The position numbers were made by a program, and so were the translations under genes. The notes under the pieces were generated by a model, which ran no database searches, was not told where the DNA came from, and was given only the letters and a program-made list of their open reading frames with translations. This document shows, one piece after another, positions 7,808-15,123 of a DNA stretch of 32,603 nucleotides. Origin of the DNA: an uncultured Acidimicrobiales bacterium. GTDB taxonomy: Bacteria > Actinomycetota > Acidimicrobiia > Acidimicrobiales > SZUA-35. The DNA is taken from positions 1 through 32,603 of the forward strand of contig CALJSB010000058.1 of NCBI GenBank assembly GCA_937976305.1, written 5' to 3'. Position 1 is the first letter of the stretch, and each line of letters opens with the position of its first letter.

Positions 7808-8559
7808 TCTCGCGGCTGCATCTCCTGCGATTCGTCGATCGACAGTCAGTCATTCACCGAGCGGGCGCCCGAAGCAAAGTCCTCGTGATGATCGCGTTGG
7901 TCTTTGGTTTGTCGTTCAATCCGCTGTGGGTGCCCGTCGCCATCGTGTGGGGCACGGTTGTGATCGGCATCGCTGTCGCCCGTTTGCCGTTCAGCGTCGT
8001 ACCTCGTCCACCGCGACCCTTGCTGGCGGCCATGGCGATTTCGATGATCTTCGGGCTGCTCTCCGGAGGCGAACCGTTTGTGCAGTTCGGGCCAAACGAG
8101 GTGGGCCTTGGTGGACTCTTGCTCCAGCTCCGCATCTTCGGGGTCACTCTCGGACTTCTCGGGTTGACGTTGCTCACCGGGTGGACAACGCGGGCCGCCG
8201 ACCTCGCAAGTGCAGCAGGCTGGACGCTCAAACCTCTGGCCAAGATCGGTGTGCCAACCGGCGAGATCGTGGCTGCCTTGGCCCTTGCCGTGCGAGCCCT
8301 CCCTCTCATCGCAAACGAGTTCTCGACGGTGGCTGCGATGGCCCGCACCGAACCAGCGGGTCGACCGGTCGTCGAACGAGGAATGGCCGTGCTCACGACA
8401 ACGGCAGTGGCCTCAGTCCGCCGGGCCTCTGAGTTCGGCCGCTCAATAGAAGCCCGCGGCCCCATCGTCGTCTCGCCCTCCCACACCCCCTGGAACCGCT
8501 ACGACGCCATCGTGCTACTGACCGGAGTAGCGCTGACGGCCGCCATAGCCCTGACCTGA
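7804..8559 (+). CDS. ecfT: ECF transporter transmembrane subunit EcfT
   Basis: A 251-residue integral membrane protein, with predicted hydrophobic segments such as VLVMIALVFGLSFNPLWVPV and LLLQLRIFGVTLGLLGLTLL. The cytoplasmic coupling helices carry the family signatures RALPLIANEF and RRASEFGRSIEARG, the second being the A-R-G motif that docks on the ATPases. Together with the S-like/ATPase fusion and the second ATPase it makes a complete ECF importer in three genes. The start is GTG in a GTGA overlap. The gene ends 117 bp before the convergent UGSC gene, with a long palindrome between. Confidence 0.9.
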   Translation: MISRLHLLRFVDRQSVIHRAGARSKVLVMIALVFGLSFNPLWVPVAIVWGTVVIGIAVARLPFSVVPRPPRPLLAAMAISMIFGLLSGGEPFVQFGPNEVGLGGLLLQLRIFGVTLGLLGLTLLTGWTTRAADLASAAGWTLKPLAKIGVPTGEIVAALALAVRALPLIANEFSTVAAMARTEPAGRPVVERGMAVLTTTAVASVRRASEFGRSIEARGPIVVSPSHTPWNRYDAIVLLTGVALTAAIALT

Positions 8560-8573
8560 CGTGCCAAAGACGA

Positions 8574-8657
8574 GGCGGGCCCCTCGGGGTCCACCTCAAG
8601 CGAGGACTCGGAAGCGAAGCGAACGCCGCAGCAGAGGTGGGCGTCGAGGGGCCCGCC
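8574..8657. repeat. Long imperfect palindrome between convergent genes
   Basis: A perfect 13-bp inverted repeat (GGCGGGCCCCTCG 8574-8586 with CGAGGGGCCCGCC 8645-8657) is followed inward by a 4/4 internal loop and a 7-bp stem (CCACCTC 8591-8597 with GAGGTGG 8634-8640), with a 36-nt loop. It lies between the ends of ecfT and the UGSC selenoprotein gene. There is no T-run on either side. It may be a bidirectional terminator or mRNA-end stabiliser, or a member of a dispersed palindrome family. Confidence 0.75.
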
Positions 8658-8675
8658 GGAAGCGCGCGGGAAGGC

Positions 8676-9191
8676 CTACTCGGTGGTCAGACGCTCGACG
8701 ATGGCCTCGTAGGCCTTGTCAGCGATCGTCACCATCTCGTCGTCGGTCCGATCTTGGATCGGGTGTTCGACGAAGATGCGCTCAGGCTGGAAGCCGATGG
8801 CCTCACCTTGGGTCTGCGCAGCATCCACAAAGACCGAGCTGGCGACAAACACACCGGGAACGCCCCGACGCTCGAGATCAGCGATGTCGTGCACACTGCA
8901 CGACGTGCAGCTGCCTCAATCGGCTAACGCTTCGATCACGGCATCGCAGTTGGTGGCGATTTCGTGGCGAAGGTCGACGGGCGCCGGCTTGGAAAAGGTC
9001 GGTTTGGCGTAGCGCTCGACTGTGGCCCCGACGTCAGCGAAACGCTCCTCGAGGCGGTTGAGGAAGATGTCTCCCCGAGGCTTCGAGATGTCGAGCAATC
9101 CGATGCGCAGTCCTTCGAGGTTTGTGGGCCGTGCCACACGCTCGATGGCCTCAGCCGACTTCCTAGCGGTTGGGTCGAGTACGACGGTCAT
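8676..9191 (-). CDS. UGSC-family selenoprotein, Sec at residue 92
   Basis: Read from ATG 9191 the frame is open to TAG at 8676 except for one TGA at 8916-8918 (codon 92). Across it the protein reads ...VIEALAD-U-GSCTSCSVHDIADLERRGVPGVFVASSVF..., which is the hallmark of the UGSC family: U-G-S-C, a further cysteine at 98, and a helix reading HDIADLERRGVP. The family is known in both Sec and Cys forms. The product is 171 residues. An AGGAAAG Shine-Dalgarno sequence lies before the ATG, and a perfect SECIS-type hairpin follows the TGA. It is the last gene of a three-gene minus-strand run with a thioredoxin-fused partner, which suggests a redox enzyme needing thiol recycling. The reaction is unknown. 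Ordinary gene calling would split it into two fragments. Confidence 0.9.
8886..8904 (-). promoter_or_regulatory. Candidate bacterial SECIS hairpin of the UGSC gene
   Basis: In the mRNA, TGA is followed by 11 nt and then a perfect 8-bp stem GTCGTGCA/TGCACGAC closing a GTG loop. The loop starts 20 nt after the UGA and opens with G. Position, small loop and early G all fit the published description of bacterial SECIS elements read by SelB. The element lies within the coding sequence, as in other bacteria. Seen by eye; a thermodynamic fold was not run. Confidence 0.75.
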
Positions 9192-9240
9192 GACGACATC
9201 TTTCCTGCTCAGCGGTCCCGTGTCGATTCTCTCGACGAGA

Positions 9241-10068
9241 TCAGCCCGGCTTGTGCGCCACCAACGTGTACATCAGTGGGATGAGTTCGGACTGCGTTGC
9301 AGGCAGTTTCGACCGTCCGCCACCAGCGTCGATCATGTGGGCCAGCCCCATCCACTCGAGCTCCCTGTGTTCTTCAAAGGCATCGAGAACGAGCCCATGA
9401 TCCAACACTGCGGTGATGATCTCCCCGATGCCGTGATTCCACTCGTACATCCGGGAGTGCTCCATTCGGCCGTCGCCATCGGTGTAGGTCTGGTCCATGT
9501 CGAAGGCCATCGGCTCGGGCTGTTCGAAGTAGGGGTACCGCAGCTTGAGACCGTCGGCAGGGTCGGCCTCGTCGTCGATGGCCCACAAGATTGGGTGGCC
9601 TTCGCGGAGGTAGAGACGACCGCCAGGAGTCAACAGCGCTGCCACCGTCTCGGCCCAGCGGTCGACACGTGGCAACCAATTGAGGGCACCGACCCCGGTG
9701 TAGACGAGGTCGTAGGTCTGATCGAGTGCCGCAGTCGCGCCGTCAACGGTCGATTCCACGAACTCGCCGGCTGTGTCGGTGTCGGCAAACAGCTGCCGAG
9801 CAATGGTGAGCGATTCGTCCGACTGGTCGAGCCCTGTCACCGTTGCGCCGAGCCGGGCCAGCGAGAGCGTGTCGGTGCCGATGTGGCACTGGAGGTGCAG
9901 CGCTGTCTGACCGGTCAGATCGCCGAGTCGGTCGCGATCCCACCTAACGACACCGCTGAGCCGGGCAGGGTCAGAGACATAGGCATCGAGGTCGTAACTC
10001 TTCGAGTCGGCGTGGATCGCGGCCCGATCGTTCCAGTTGGCCCGGTTGGCCTCGAAATACTCTTCCAT
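9241..10068 (-). CDS. Class I SAM-dependent methyltransferase
   Basis: A 275-residue protein with the Rossmann-like methyltransferase core. Motif I is TALHLQCHIGTDTLSLARLGA, the acidic end of strand 2 is ATVTGLDQSDE, motif IV is TYDLVYTGVGALNWLP, and the LLTPGGRLYLREGHP loop follows. I chose ATG 10066-10068 (MEEYFEANRANWNDR), since the usual family start is just ahead of the NRANWNDRA segment; a longer frame to 10155 would run into the upstream gene. The target is unknown. It lies 40 nt after the thioredoxin-fused gene and 49 nt before the UGSC gene, all on one strand, so it is probably co-transcribed. Whether it modifies a substrate of the UGSC system is inference only. Confidence 0.85.
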   Translation of the reverse strand: MEEYFEANRANWNDRAAIHADSKSYDLDAYVSDPARLSGVVRWDRDRLGDLTGQTALHLQCHIGTDTLSLARLGATVTGLDQSDESLTIARQLFADTDTAGEFVESTVDGATAALDQTYDLVYTGVGALNWLPRVDRWAETVAALLTPGGRLYLREGHPILWAIDDEADPADGLKLRYPYFEQPEPMAFDMDQTYTDGDGRMEHSRMYEWNHGIGEIITAVLDHGLVLDAFEEHRELEWMGLAHMIDAGGGRSKLPATQSELIPLMYTLVAHKPG

Positions 10069-10108
10069 CCTCGGGACGCTAGTGGTCGGGGGTGCGCTGA
10101 CGCTTCGG

Positions 10109-11614
10109 TCAGAGCGTGATCTCGCGGGTGACGGGGTTTGATCCCTTCTCGCCACCGACCCAGCCAGTCAAGATCGACGAGAAGAGTCCGGCATCGCCGC
10201 CGGCGTGACACACCAGCAACCCGCCGGGCCGGAACTTGGGAATCTCACTGCCAGCGAGGAAGTCGGGCACGCCCTCGTCGATGCCTCGGGCTCCTCGAAC
10301 CAGATCGTCGCCGTTGAGCATCAGCAGCTTGCCGAGCTCAGCTTCGAACTTGTCGCGGTCCCAGCCCGCTTCGCTAAAGATGCGGCCGTGCTCTGGCGAC
10401 ACCACGAGCATCGAGTCGAAGCCAACGGCAAGCTTTGTGCTCAGGGTCGTTCGCAGCATCTCGGCGAGACTTCGCACCAGCGACTCAGGCGTGCGGGACA
10501 ACTGATCGACGACGGGTGTTGGCCCTTGGCCGGCAAACAGTGTGAGTGCATTGGTGCCGGGCTCGATGCCTCGCGCCACCGACAGCGGTGTGAACGGCGA
10601 GCCCTCTTCGAGCTCCGCGAAACAGAACGAGAGCTTTCCTGGCGATCCGTGCATTGACATGTCGACCCCACGGGAGCCTGGACGTTCTCCACCCGGACGT
10701 CCGCCGCCGATGTTGCGGATCACCAGCTGCAGCGCCCGACCGATCGTCATGTTGGCTCGGTTGCCCTGACCAAAGGTGTTGTGACCGCCGTTCATGCCGA
10801 TCTTGGCCGCCAGCGGCCCGTTGACCACCATGATCGGTCCGGAGTGCATCGTCGTGGCGAGCAGCCCGTGCATGTTGAACTCGTCTGAACATGCAGCCTC
10901 GACGGCAGTCAAGACCACCGGCAGATACTCAGGCCGGCAGCCCGCCATGACGGCGTTGATGGCGACTTGTTCGACGGTGACGTCGATCAGGTCGGGCGGC
11001 ACGGTTGCGACAATCTCATCCGGGGCACGGGTGGTGCCTTCGAGCATGCGCATCACCCGGGCTTCGGTCGGGGGGACCACGGGAAGTCCGTCGGTCCAGC
11101 CCCGGTCGAAGGCCGCTTCCATTTCGTCTTCGAGTTGGGCCAGTTCGATACGGCGGGTTTGCAGCACCGATCCAGAGAACCGGACGGTCAACTCGTCGAT
11201 CAGGTTGGGGTCGACCGAAAGTGAGCCGCAGCCAGGGCGTTGCTCAGGCAGCTCCTGGCCAAGCGTCTCGACCCCGGTGAACTCGATCCATTGCTCGCGT
11301 GACCAGCCCACGATCCGGCGCTGTTCGACACCATCACGGACATCAATCAACGTGGGAACGGTTTCGATCTCGTGATGCCATGACAGTGAGAGGTCGGTGT
11401 CGTCCACAACGCCTTCGATAGAAGTGGGAAACGAGGGGTCGTCCTGGGTGATTCCCGTGATCGTGAGCCCGGCAGCCTGGATCTCGGCCAAGACCGGATC
11501 GACTAACTCGCATGTCGGACAGTCGCGCTTCATCACGGCGACGAACCCTTCCGGAAGCGAGGGGACTGTGTTGGAGTGGACCGTGGTGCCAGCATCATTT
11601 GACGTTGTCGACAT
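10109..11614 (-). CDS. Thioredoxin-fused partner protein of the UGSC selenoprotein
   Basis: A 501-residue protein. Residues about 20-120 form a thioredoxin-like domain with a CPTC redox pair (C32, C35), a cis-proline segment ETVPTLIDVRDG, and RRIVGWSREQW at the end of the fold. The remaining 350 residues are a domain I cannot name. It has conserved-looking segments GWTDGLPVVPPTEARV, AVMAGCRPEYLPVV, MHSGPIMVVNGPLA, a glycine-rich GMNGGHNTFGQGNRANMTIG, and scattered cysteines. There is no signal peptide, so it is probably cytoplasmic. It is the first gene of the run ending in the UGSC selenoprotein, and the simplest reading is that it supplies or receives electrons for that protein; this is inferred from context. 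No clear Shine-Dalgarno precedes ATG 11614. Confidence 0.75.
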   Translation of the reverse strand: MSTTSNDAGTTVHSNTVPSLPEGFVAVMKRDCPTCELVDPVLAEIQAAGLTITGITQDDPSFPTSIEGVVDDTDLSLSWHHEIETVPTLIDVRDGVEQRRIVGWSREQWIEFTGVETLGQELPEQRPGCGSLSVDPNLIDELTVRFSGSVLQTRRIELAQLEDEMEAAFDRGWTDGLPVVPPTEARVMRMLEGTTRAPDEIVATVPPDLIDVTVEQVAINAVMAGCRPEYLPVVLTAVEAACSDEFNMHGLLATTMHSGPIMVVNGPLAAKIGMNGGHNTFGQGNRANMTIGRALQLVIRNIGGGRPGGERPGSRGVDMSMHGSPGKLSFCFAELEEGSPFTPLSVARGIEPGTNALTLFAGQGPTPVVDQLSRTPESLVRSLAEMLRTTLSTKLAVGFDSMLVVSPEHGRIFSEAGWDRDKFEAELGKLLMLNGDDLVRGARGIDEGVPDFLAGSEIPKFRPGGLLVCHAGGDAGLFSSILTGWVGGEKGSNPVTREITL

Positions 11615-11788
11615 GTTGCGACACTAGAAGCTGGTCAGAACCAGCACACAACGACATCGGGTGCAGCTGCTGCCGAACGTGTCTTTGTTCACACGCCCTG
11701 TTCTGCTCGAAGAACCTGAATTAGCTTTGCGAGTCGTTCGGCAGTATTCGTGCCGAATCGCATGGGGGCTACACAGCATGGACTGCGC

Positions 11789-12655
11789 ATGATCGACATC
11801 ACCTTCTACGGCGTCCGCGGGTCGACCCCGTGCTGTTGCCCTGCGACCGCGGGCATTGGTGGCAACACATCGTGTGTGGCGTTGCAGATCGACGACCTCG
11901 ATCCTGTTCTGCTCGATCTTGGCACCGGCCTGCGTTACTTCGGTGAGCATCTTCGATCGGCCGCCAATGGCAATGAGTCAGCGCCGTTCCGCGGGACAGC
12001 GCTTGTGACGCACCTCCACTGGGATCACGTGCAGGGTCTGCCGTTCTTCGTCCCGTTGCTCGAAGAGGGAGCGTCGTTGACGCTTGTCGGTCCGGCCCAG
12101 AGTGGCAGCACCTTGCGGGAGGAGTTCGCCTGCTTCGTCAAGCCGCCGCTCTTCCCGGTTGGTCTCGATGTCTTGCCCGGATCCGTCGAGTTCGTTGAAG
12201 CCCGCAGCGGCTGCATCACGATCGACGGTGCTGACGTGATGATCCGACCGATCAACCACGTTGGCGAAACGAACGGGTATCGAGTCGAGTCTGTGCAAGG
12301 TGGTTCGGTCGCGTACATCCCCGATCATCAACAGCCGATCGATGATCCGACGTTTGTCAGCCCCGAGGCTCTTGAGTTGGCGCGCGGTGTCGATGTGTTG
12401 ATTCACGATGCGCAGTACGACAACGACGAGTTCGATCAGAAAGCCACGTGGGGCCACTCGACCATCGACTACGCGGTTGAGGTTGCGGCCCAAGCCGAGG
12501 TTGGCCGTCTCGTGCTCTTCCATCACGACCCGAACCACGACGATGCGTGGGTTGAGCGAGCAGGGGAGCGAGCCACCGATCTTGCACAAGGACGGTTCGA
12601 CGTGATTGTTGCCTCGGAAGGACTCTCGCTCAACAGCGCGACGCAGGCCATGTAG
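11789..12655 (+). CDS. Metallo-beta-lactamase-fold hydrolase (RNase Z/phosphodiesterase-like)
   Basis: A 288-residue protein of the MBL fold. Key stretches are FYGVRGSTP at the N-terminus, GIGGNTSCVAL, VLLDLGTGLR, the metal motif THLHWDHVQGLPFF (HxHxDH), the aspartate/histidine segment YIPDHQQ, LIHDAQYDNDEF and GHSTIDYAVEVA, and a final FHHDPNHDD. This pattern is close to the RNase Z and cyclic-nucleotide phosphodiesterase branch rather than to lactamases. The frame is open back to 11750, but I chose ATG 11789 because family members start right at the FYGVRGSTP strand. The exact substrate is unknown. It is divergent from the UGSC operon across a 174-bp gap in which I see no clear operator. 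The flavin reductase gene follows after 9 bp. Confidence 0.85.
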   Translation: MIDITFYGVRGSTPCCCPATAGIGGNTSCVALQIDDLDPVLLDLGTGLRYFGEHLRSAANGNESAPFRGTALVTHLHWDHVQGLPFFVPLLEEGASLTLVGPAQSGSTLREEFACFVKPPLFPVGLDVLPGSVEFVEARSGCITIDGADVMIRPINHVGETNGYRVESVQGGSVAYIPDHQQPIDDPTFVSPEALELARGVDVLIHDAQYDNDEFDQKATWGHSTIDYAVEVAAQAEVGRLVLFHHDPNHDDAWVERAGERATDLAQGRFDVIVASEGLSLNSATQAM

Positions 12656-12664
12656 TCTGCGCCA

Positions 12665-13156
12665 ATGAGCGAAGCACCTGAGATTGATCCTGGAGAATTC
12701 CGTCGAGTTCTCGGCCACCTGCCCACCGGCGTCACCATTGTCACCTGCTCGTCAGCAGACGGCCCTGTCGGTGTTGCCATCGGCTCGTTCGTGTCCATCT
12801 CGCTTGACCCACCGTTGGTCGGCTTCTTTCTCGGAACTCACTCCGGTAGTGGTGCCGCGATCGAGGCCGCCGGGCACTACACCGTCAACGTGCTGACGAA
12901 CGAACAGGTCGAACTCTGCGGTGTCATGGCATCGAAGTCGCCAGACAAGTTCGAGGGTGTCGACTGGACCAAAGCTCCGAACACGGGCGCCCCAATCCTT
13001 CCCGGCAGTCTCGCCGTGATCGAGTGCTCGCTCGAACAGACCGTGCCGTGTGGCGACCACAACCTGCTGATCGGTCGAGTGCTCGACCTCTCGACGCCGA
13101 CAGAGGGCTCACCGATGGTCTTCTTCACGGGTCAATACGGAACGTTCGGCGCCTGA
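12665..13156 (+). CDS. Flavin reductase-like domain protein
   Basis: A 163-residue single-domain protein of the FMN-binding flavin reductase family (split beta-barrel). Seen are GHLPTGVTIVTC at the start, the GVAIGSFVSISLDPPLVGFFLG core that contacts the flavin, the YTVNVLTNEQVELC segment and GDHNLLIGRVLDL at the end. Such proteins supply reduced flavin to monooxygenases; no partner oxygenase is in the window. It lies 9 bp after the metallo-hydrolase gene, so the two are probably co-transcribed. Confidence 0.9.
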   Translation: MSEAPEIDPGEFRRVLGHLPTGVTIVTCSSADGPVGVAIGSFVSISLDPPLVGFFLGTHSGSGAAIEAAGHYTVNVLTNEQVELCGVMASKSPDKFEGVDWTKAPNTGAPILPGSLAVIECSLEQTVPCGDHNLLIGRVLDLSTPTEGSPMVFFTGQYGTFGA

Positions 13157-13271
13157 CCGTCCGCTGAGCAAATCTGCCAATGGGGTGCTTCGCCCCTTTG
13201 GGTTGACCCCCCAATGTGGTGGACTCAAGTCGTACGTGGTGATGCGTGCGGAGTCCGAAAGAGGTACCTGG

Positions 13272-14390
13272 GTGGCCAACGTGGCGATCAAGCAGCCAGC
13301 AGACGCAGGTGATAGGCCAGCAGACGCCAGTGACAAGCCAGCAGACGCCAGTGACAAGCCAGCAGACGCCAGTGACAAGCCAGCAGACGCCGGTGACAAG
13401 CCAGCAGACGCCGGTGACAAGCCAGCAGACGCCAGTGGTGAAACGGTGGTCGATGTGACTGACACGGCGGCGACGCTGGATGCGGCGACACCCCGGGTCA
13501 CCGACATGCGGATCTCGCCGGTGTGGGGGAGCATCACGGCCCTTTCGATCGCGTTGCTCTGGCTGACGGCACCGAGTGCGTTGTGGCTTCTTGCCTTCAT
13601 CGGCGTGATTGTCTTGTGCCACGAGGCCGGACACCTGATTGCGGCTCGTCGGGCCGGGATGGAACCCACCGAGTTCTTCTGGGGCTTCGGTCCAGAGATC
13701 GTCGGCTTCAATGTCGGCCGCTGTCGTTATGGCGTCAAGGCCATCTTCCTCGGCGGCTACGTGAAGTTGCACGGCATGACGCCGTCGTCGGTTCTGCCTG
13801 ACGGGGTCGAAGAGGCCGGCACCTATCGAGCAGCCAGCCACGGTGGGCGCCTCGCGACCATCCTCGCCGGACCCTTCGTGAACCTCGCCATGGCGATCGT
13901 GTCGTTCTTCTTCTTGGCCCTTCTGCAAGGACGAGGCCTCCTTGCGTCTGTGGGCGCCAGCTTTGAATGGCTCTGGCTCGTGATCAGCCTCACCGGCGTC
14001 GCCTTGTGGGATCTCGTCGCCCAGATCTCGCCCTACCTCGGCGCCGTCTTCGACTCTTCGGTTGAGCCCCCGGTCCGGTTCATGTCACCGGTCGCCCAGG
14101 CAACGCAGACGGGCGCCGCGGTCGACGCCGGCCTCGCCGCTTCGCTGCAGTGGTTCGGCATCCTCTCGGCCGCCATCGGCATCGTGAATCTGTTGCCGCT
14201 GCCGCCCCTCGATGGAGCGCACGCACTCGTTGCCGCATGGGAGCGCATCACTCAAGCGGTCACCCGGGATTCTTCGAAGACGGTCGATGTCCGCCGGCTC
14301 GAACCGCTGGCCTATGTCACGATCGCCTTCTTGGTGATGCTCTCGCTCACGGCGTTGCTGTTCGACGTTCGCGACCTGATCGCCGCCTGA
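13272..14390 (+). CDS. M50-family site-2 protease-like membrane metallopeptidase
   Basis: A 372-residue membrane protein with the zinc motif HEAGH at residues 117-121 and the second-metal motif LPLPPLDGAH (aspartate near residue 314), both inside hydrophobic helices. GPEIVGFNVGRCRYGVKAIFLGGYVKL is the expected membrane-edge loop. Unlike RseP, I see no PDZ domain between the two motifs: the region holds GRLATILAGPFVNLAMAI and another membrane pair. I chose GTG 13272 because an AGAGG lies 7 nt upstream; ATG 13242 and an earlier start at 13185 are also open. Right after the start there are seven copies of a PADASDK-type heptapeptide, presumably cytoplasmic and disordered. It probably cleaves a membrane-bound regulator; the target is unknown. 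Confidence 0.85.
   Translation: MANVAIKQPADAGDRPADASDKPADASDKPADASDKPADAGDKPADAGDKPADASGETVVDVTDTAATLDAATPRVTDMRISPVWGSITALSIALLWLTAPSALWLLAFIGVIVLCHEAGHLIAARRAGMEPTEFFWGFGPEIVGFNVGRCRYGVKAIFLGGYVKLHGMTPSSVLPDGVEEAGTYRAASHGGRLATILAGPFVNLAMAIVSFFFLALLQGRGLLASVGASFEWLWLVISLTGVALWDLVAQISPYLGAVFDSSVEPPVRFMSPVAQATQTGAAVDAGLAASLQWFGILSAAIGIVNLLPLPPLDGAHALVAAWERITQAVTRDSSKTVDVRRLEPLAYVTIAFLVMLSLTALLFDVRDLIAA
13296..13442 (+). repeat. Seven tandem 21-bp repeats in the M50 protease N-terminus
   Basis: Seven in-phase copies of a 21-bp unit (consensus CCAGCAGACGCCAGTGACAA plus G) encode PADAGDR, three PADASDK, two PADAGDK and PADASGE. The copies are near-identical at DNA level, including third positions, which points to recent slippage expansion. 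The repeat keeps other frames open on both strands, creating false long ORFs. Confidence 0.95.
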
Positions 14391-14430
14391 GCTTCTTTCT
14401 GATTCGGGCTCACCGGTAGGGTCTGGCGCT

Positions 14431-14949
14431 ATGCCCATCTACGCACTCGGCGACCTCGAACCCCAGATTCACCCAGACGCCTTCATCCATCCCGACGCCG
14501 TCATCATCGGCAACGTCACCATCGGAGCGGGCTCCTCGATTTGGCCGTGTGCGGTGCTGCGCGGCGATGGCGGGTCAATCGTCGTGGGGGAGCGTTCATC
14601 GATTCAAGATGGCTCGGTCATCCACACTACGGAACACACCCCGACCACCGTTGGCGACGACTGCCTGGTCGGTCACATCGTTCACCTCGAAGGCTGCACG
14701 CTCGAGAACGGATCGTTTGTCGGCAATGGAGCGATTGTGCTCCACCGAGTTGTCGTCCGTTCGGGCGGGCTCGTCGGCGCCAACGCCGTGGTCAACAACG
14801 ACGTCGAGGTCCCGTCGGGCGGTATGGCCCTCGGCATCCCGGCCAAGATCCGGCCCGACTCAGTGCCCGAAGGCATGATCGAACTGGGCGTTGCGGCATA
14901 CGTCGAGAAGGCCCAGCAGTTCAAGAAAGAACTCAGACGCCTCGATTGA
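14431..14949 (+). CDS. Gamma-class carbonic anhydrase family protein
   Basis: A 172-residue left-handed beta-helix protein made of hexapeptide repeats (for example IIGNVTIGAGSSIWPCAVLRGD, given here in part). The three zinc-ligand histidines of the class are present: one in GSVIHTT and two in VGHIVHLEGC. QDGSVIH and the C-terminal helix (YVEKAQQFKKELRRL) match the YrdA/CamH/PaaY-like branch. Carbonic anhydrase activity is not proven for many members of this branch. It is followed by a hairpin and then the sufB leader, so it is probably a separate unit from sufB. Confidence 0.9.
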   Translation: MPIYALGDLEPQIHPDAFIHPDAVIIGNVTIGAGSSIWPCAVLRGDGGSIVVGERSSIQDGSVIHTTEHTPTTVGDDCLVGHIVHLEGCTLENGSFVGNGAIVLHRVVVRSGGLVGANAVVNNDVEVPSGGMALGIPAKIRPDSVPEGMIELGVAAYVEKAQQFKKELRRLD

Positions 14950-14959
14950 ACTCTCGCAA

Positions 14960-14983
14960 GCTTGGTCGCCGGAGGCGACAAGC
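14960..14983 (+). terminator. Hairpin after the carbonic anhydrase gene
   Basis: GCTTG and TCGCC (14960-14970, with one bulged G) pair with GGCGA and CAAGC (14974-14983) around a GGA loop, starting 11 nt after the stop codon. It is a stable ten-pair stem but has no following T-run, so it may be a weak terminator or an RNA 3'-end stabiliser. Confidence 0.55.
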
Positions 14984-15000
14984 CCCGAGCCTGAAAGACA

Positions 15001-15045
15001 ATCGCACGATTTTCATTAGCGCCGTGCGATCTGCGAAAGCAGATC
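15001..15045 (+). promoter_or_regulatory. Two overlapping dyads upstream of sufB
   Basis: ATCGCACG (15001-15008) pairs perfectly with CGTGCGAT (15023-15030). Starting inside that second arm, GATCTGC (15028-15034) pairs with GCAGATC (15039-15045) around a GAAA tetraloop. The arms share bases 15028-15030, so both cannot form fully at once. This could be an operator pair or, if transcribed, alternative RNA hairpins. The function is unproven. Confidence 0.5.
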
Positions 15046-15078
15046 CAATGCGATGGAAGGATCTGGAGGGGGGTTTGT

Positions 15079-15097
15079 TACTATCTACGTAGTACTA
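15079..15097 (+). promoter_or_regulatory. Overlapping palindromes in the sufB promoter region
   Basis: CTACGTAG (15085-15092) and TAGTACTA (15090-15097) are two perfect 8-bp palindromes sharing three bases, just after a TACTAT (15079-15084) that could be a -10 box. They sit 27-39 bp before the sufB ATG, in an otherwise GC-rich leader. This is a plausible site for an iron-sulfur or redox regulator such as SufR/IscR, but no regulator gene is in the window. Confidence 0.4.
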
Positions 15098-15123
15098 ATT
15101 CGGCCACCCCTCAGGAGTATCTC

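Noticed and set aside
8561..9061. Plus-strand arginine-rich 166-residue ORF
   Set aside because: It overlaps the long palindrome and the UGSC selenoprotein gene on the other strand, and its Arg/Pro/Ser composition is typical of a shadow frame.
13246..13458. Plus-strand ORF with repeated QQTPVTS units
   Set aside because: Another frame of the same 21-bp repeat; it has no continuation and overlaps the M50 coding frame.
13125..13928. Minus-strand ORF with repeated GVCWLVT units
   Set aside because: It is the antisense reading of the 21-bp repeat tract of the M50 gene; the repeat keeps the frames open, and the plus frame has clear protease motifs.
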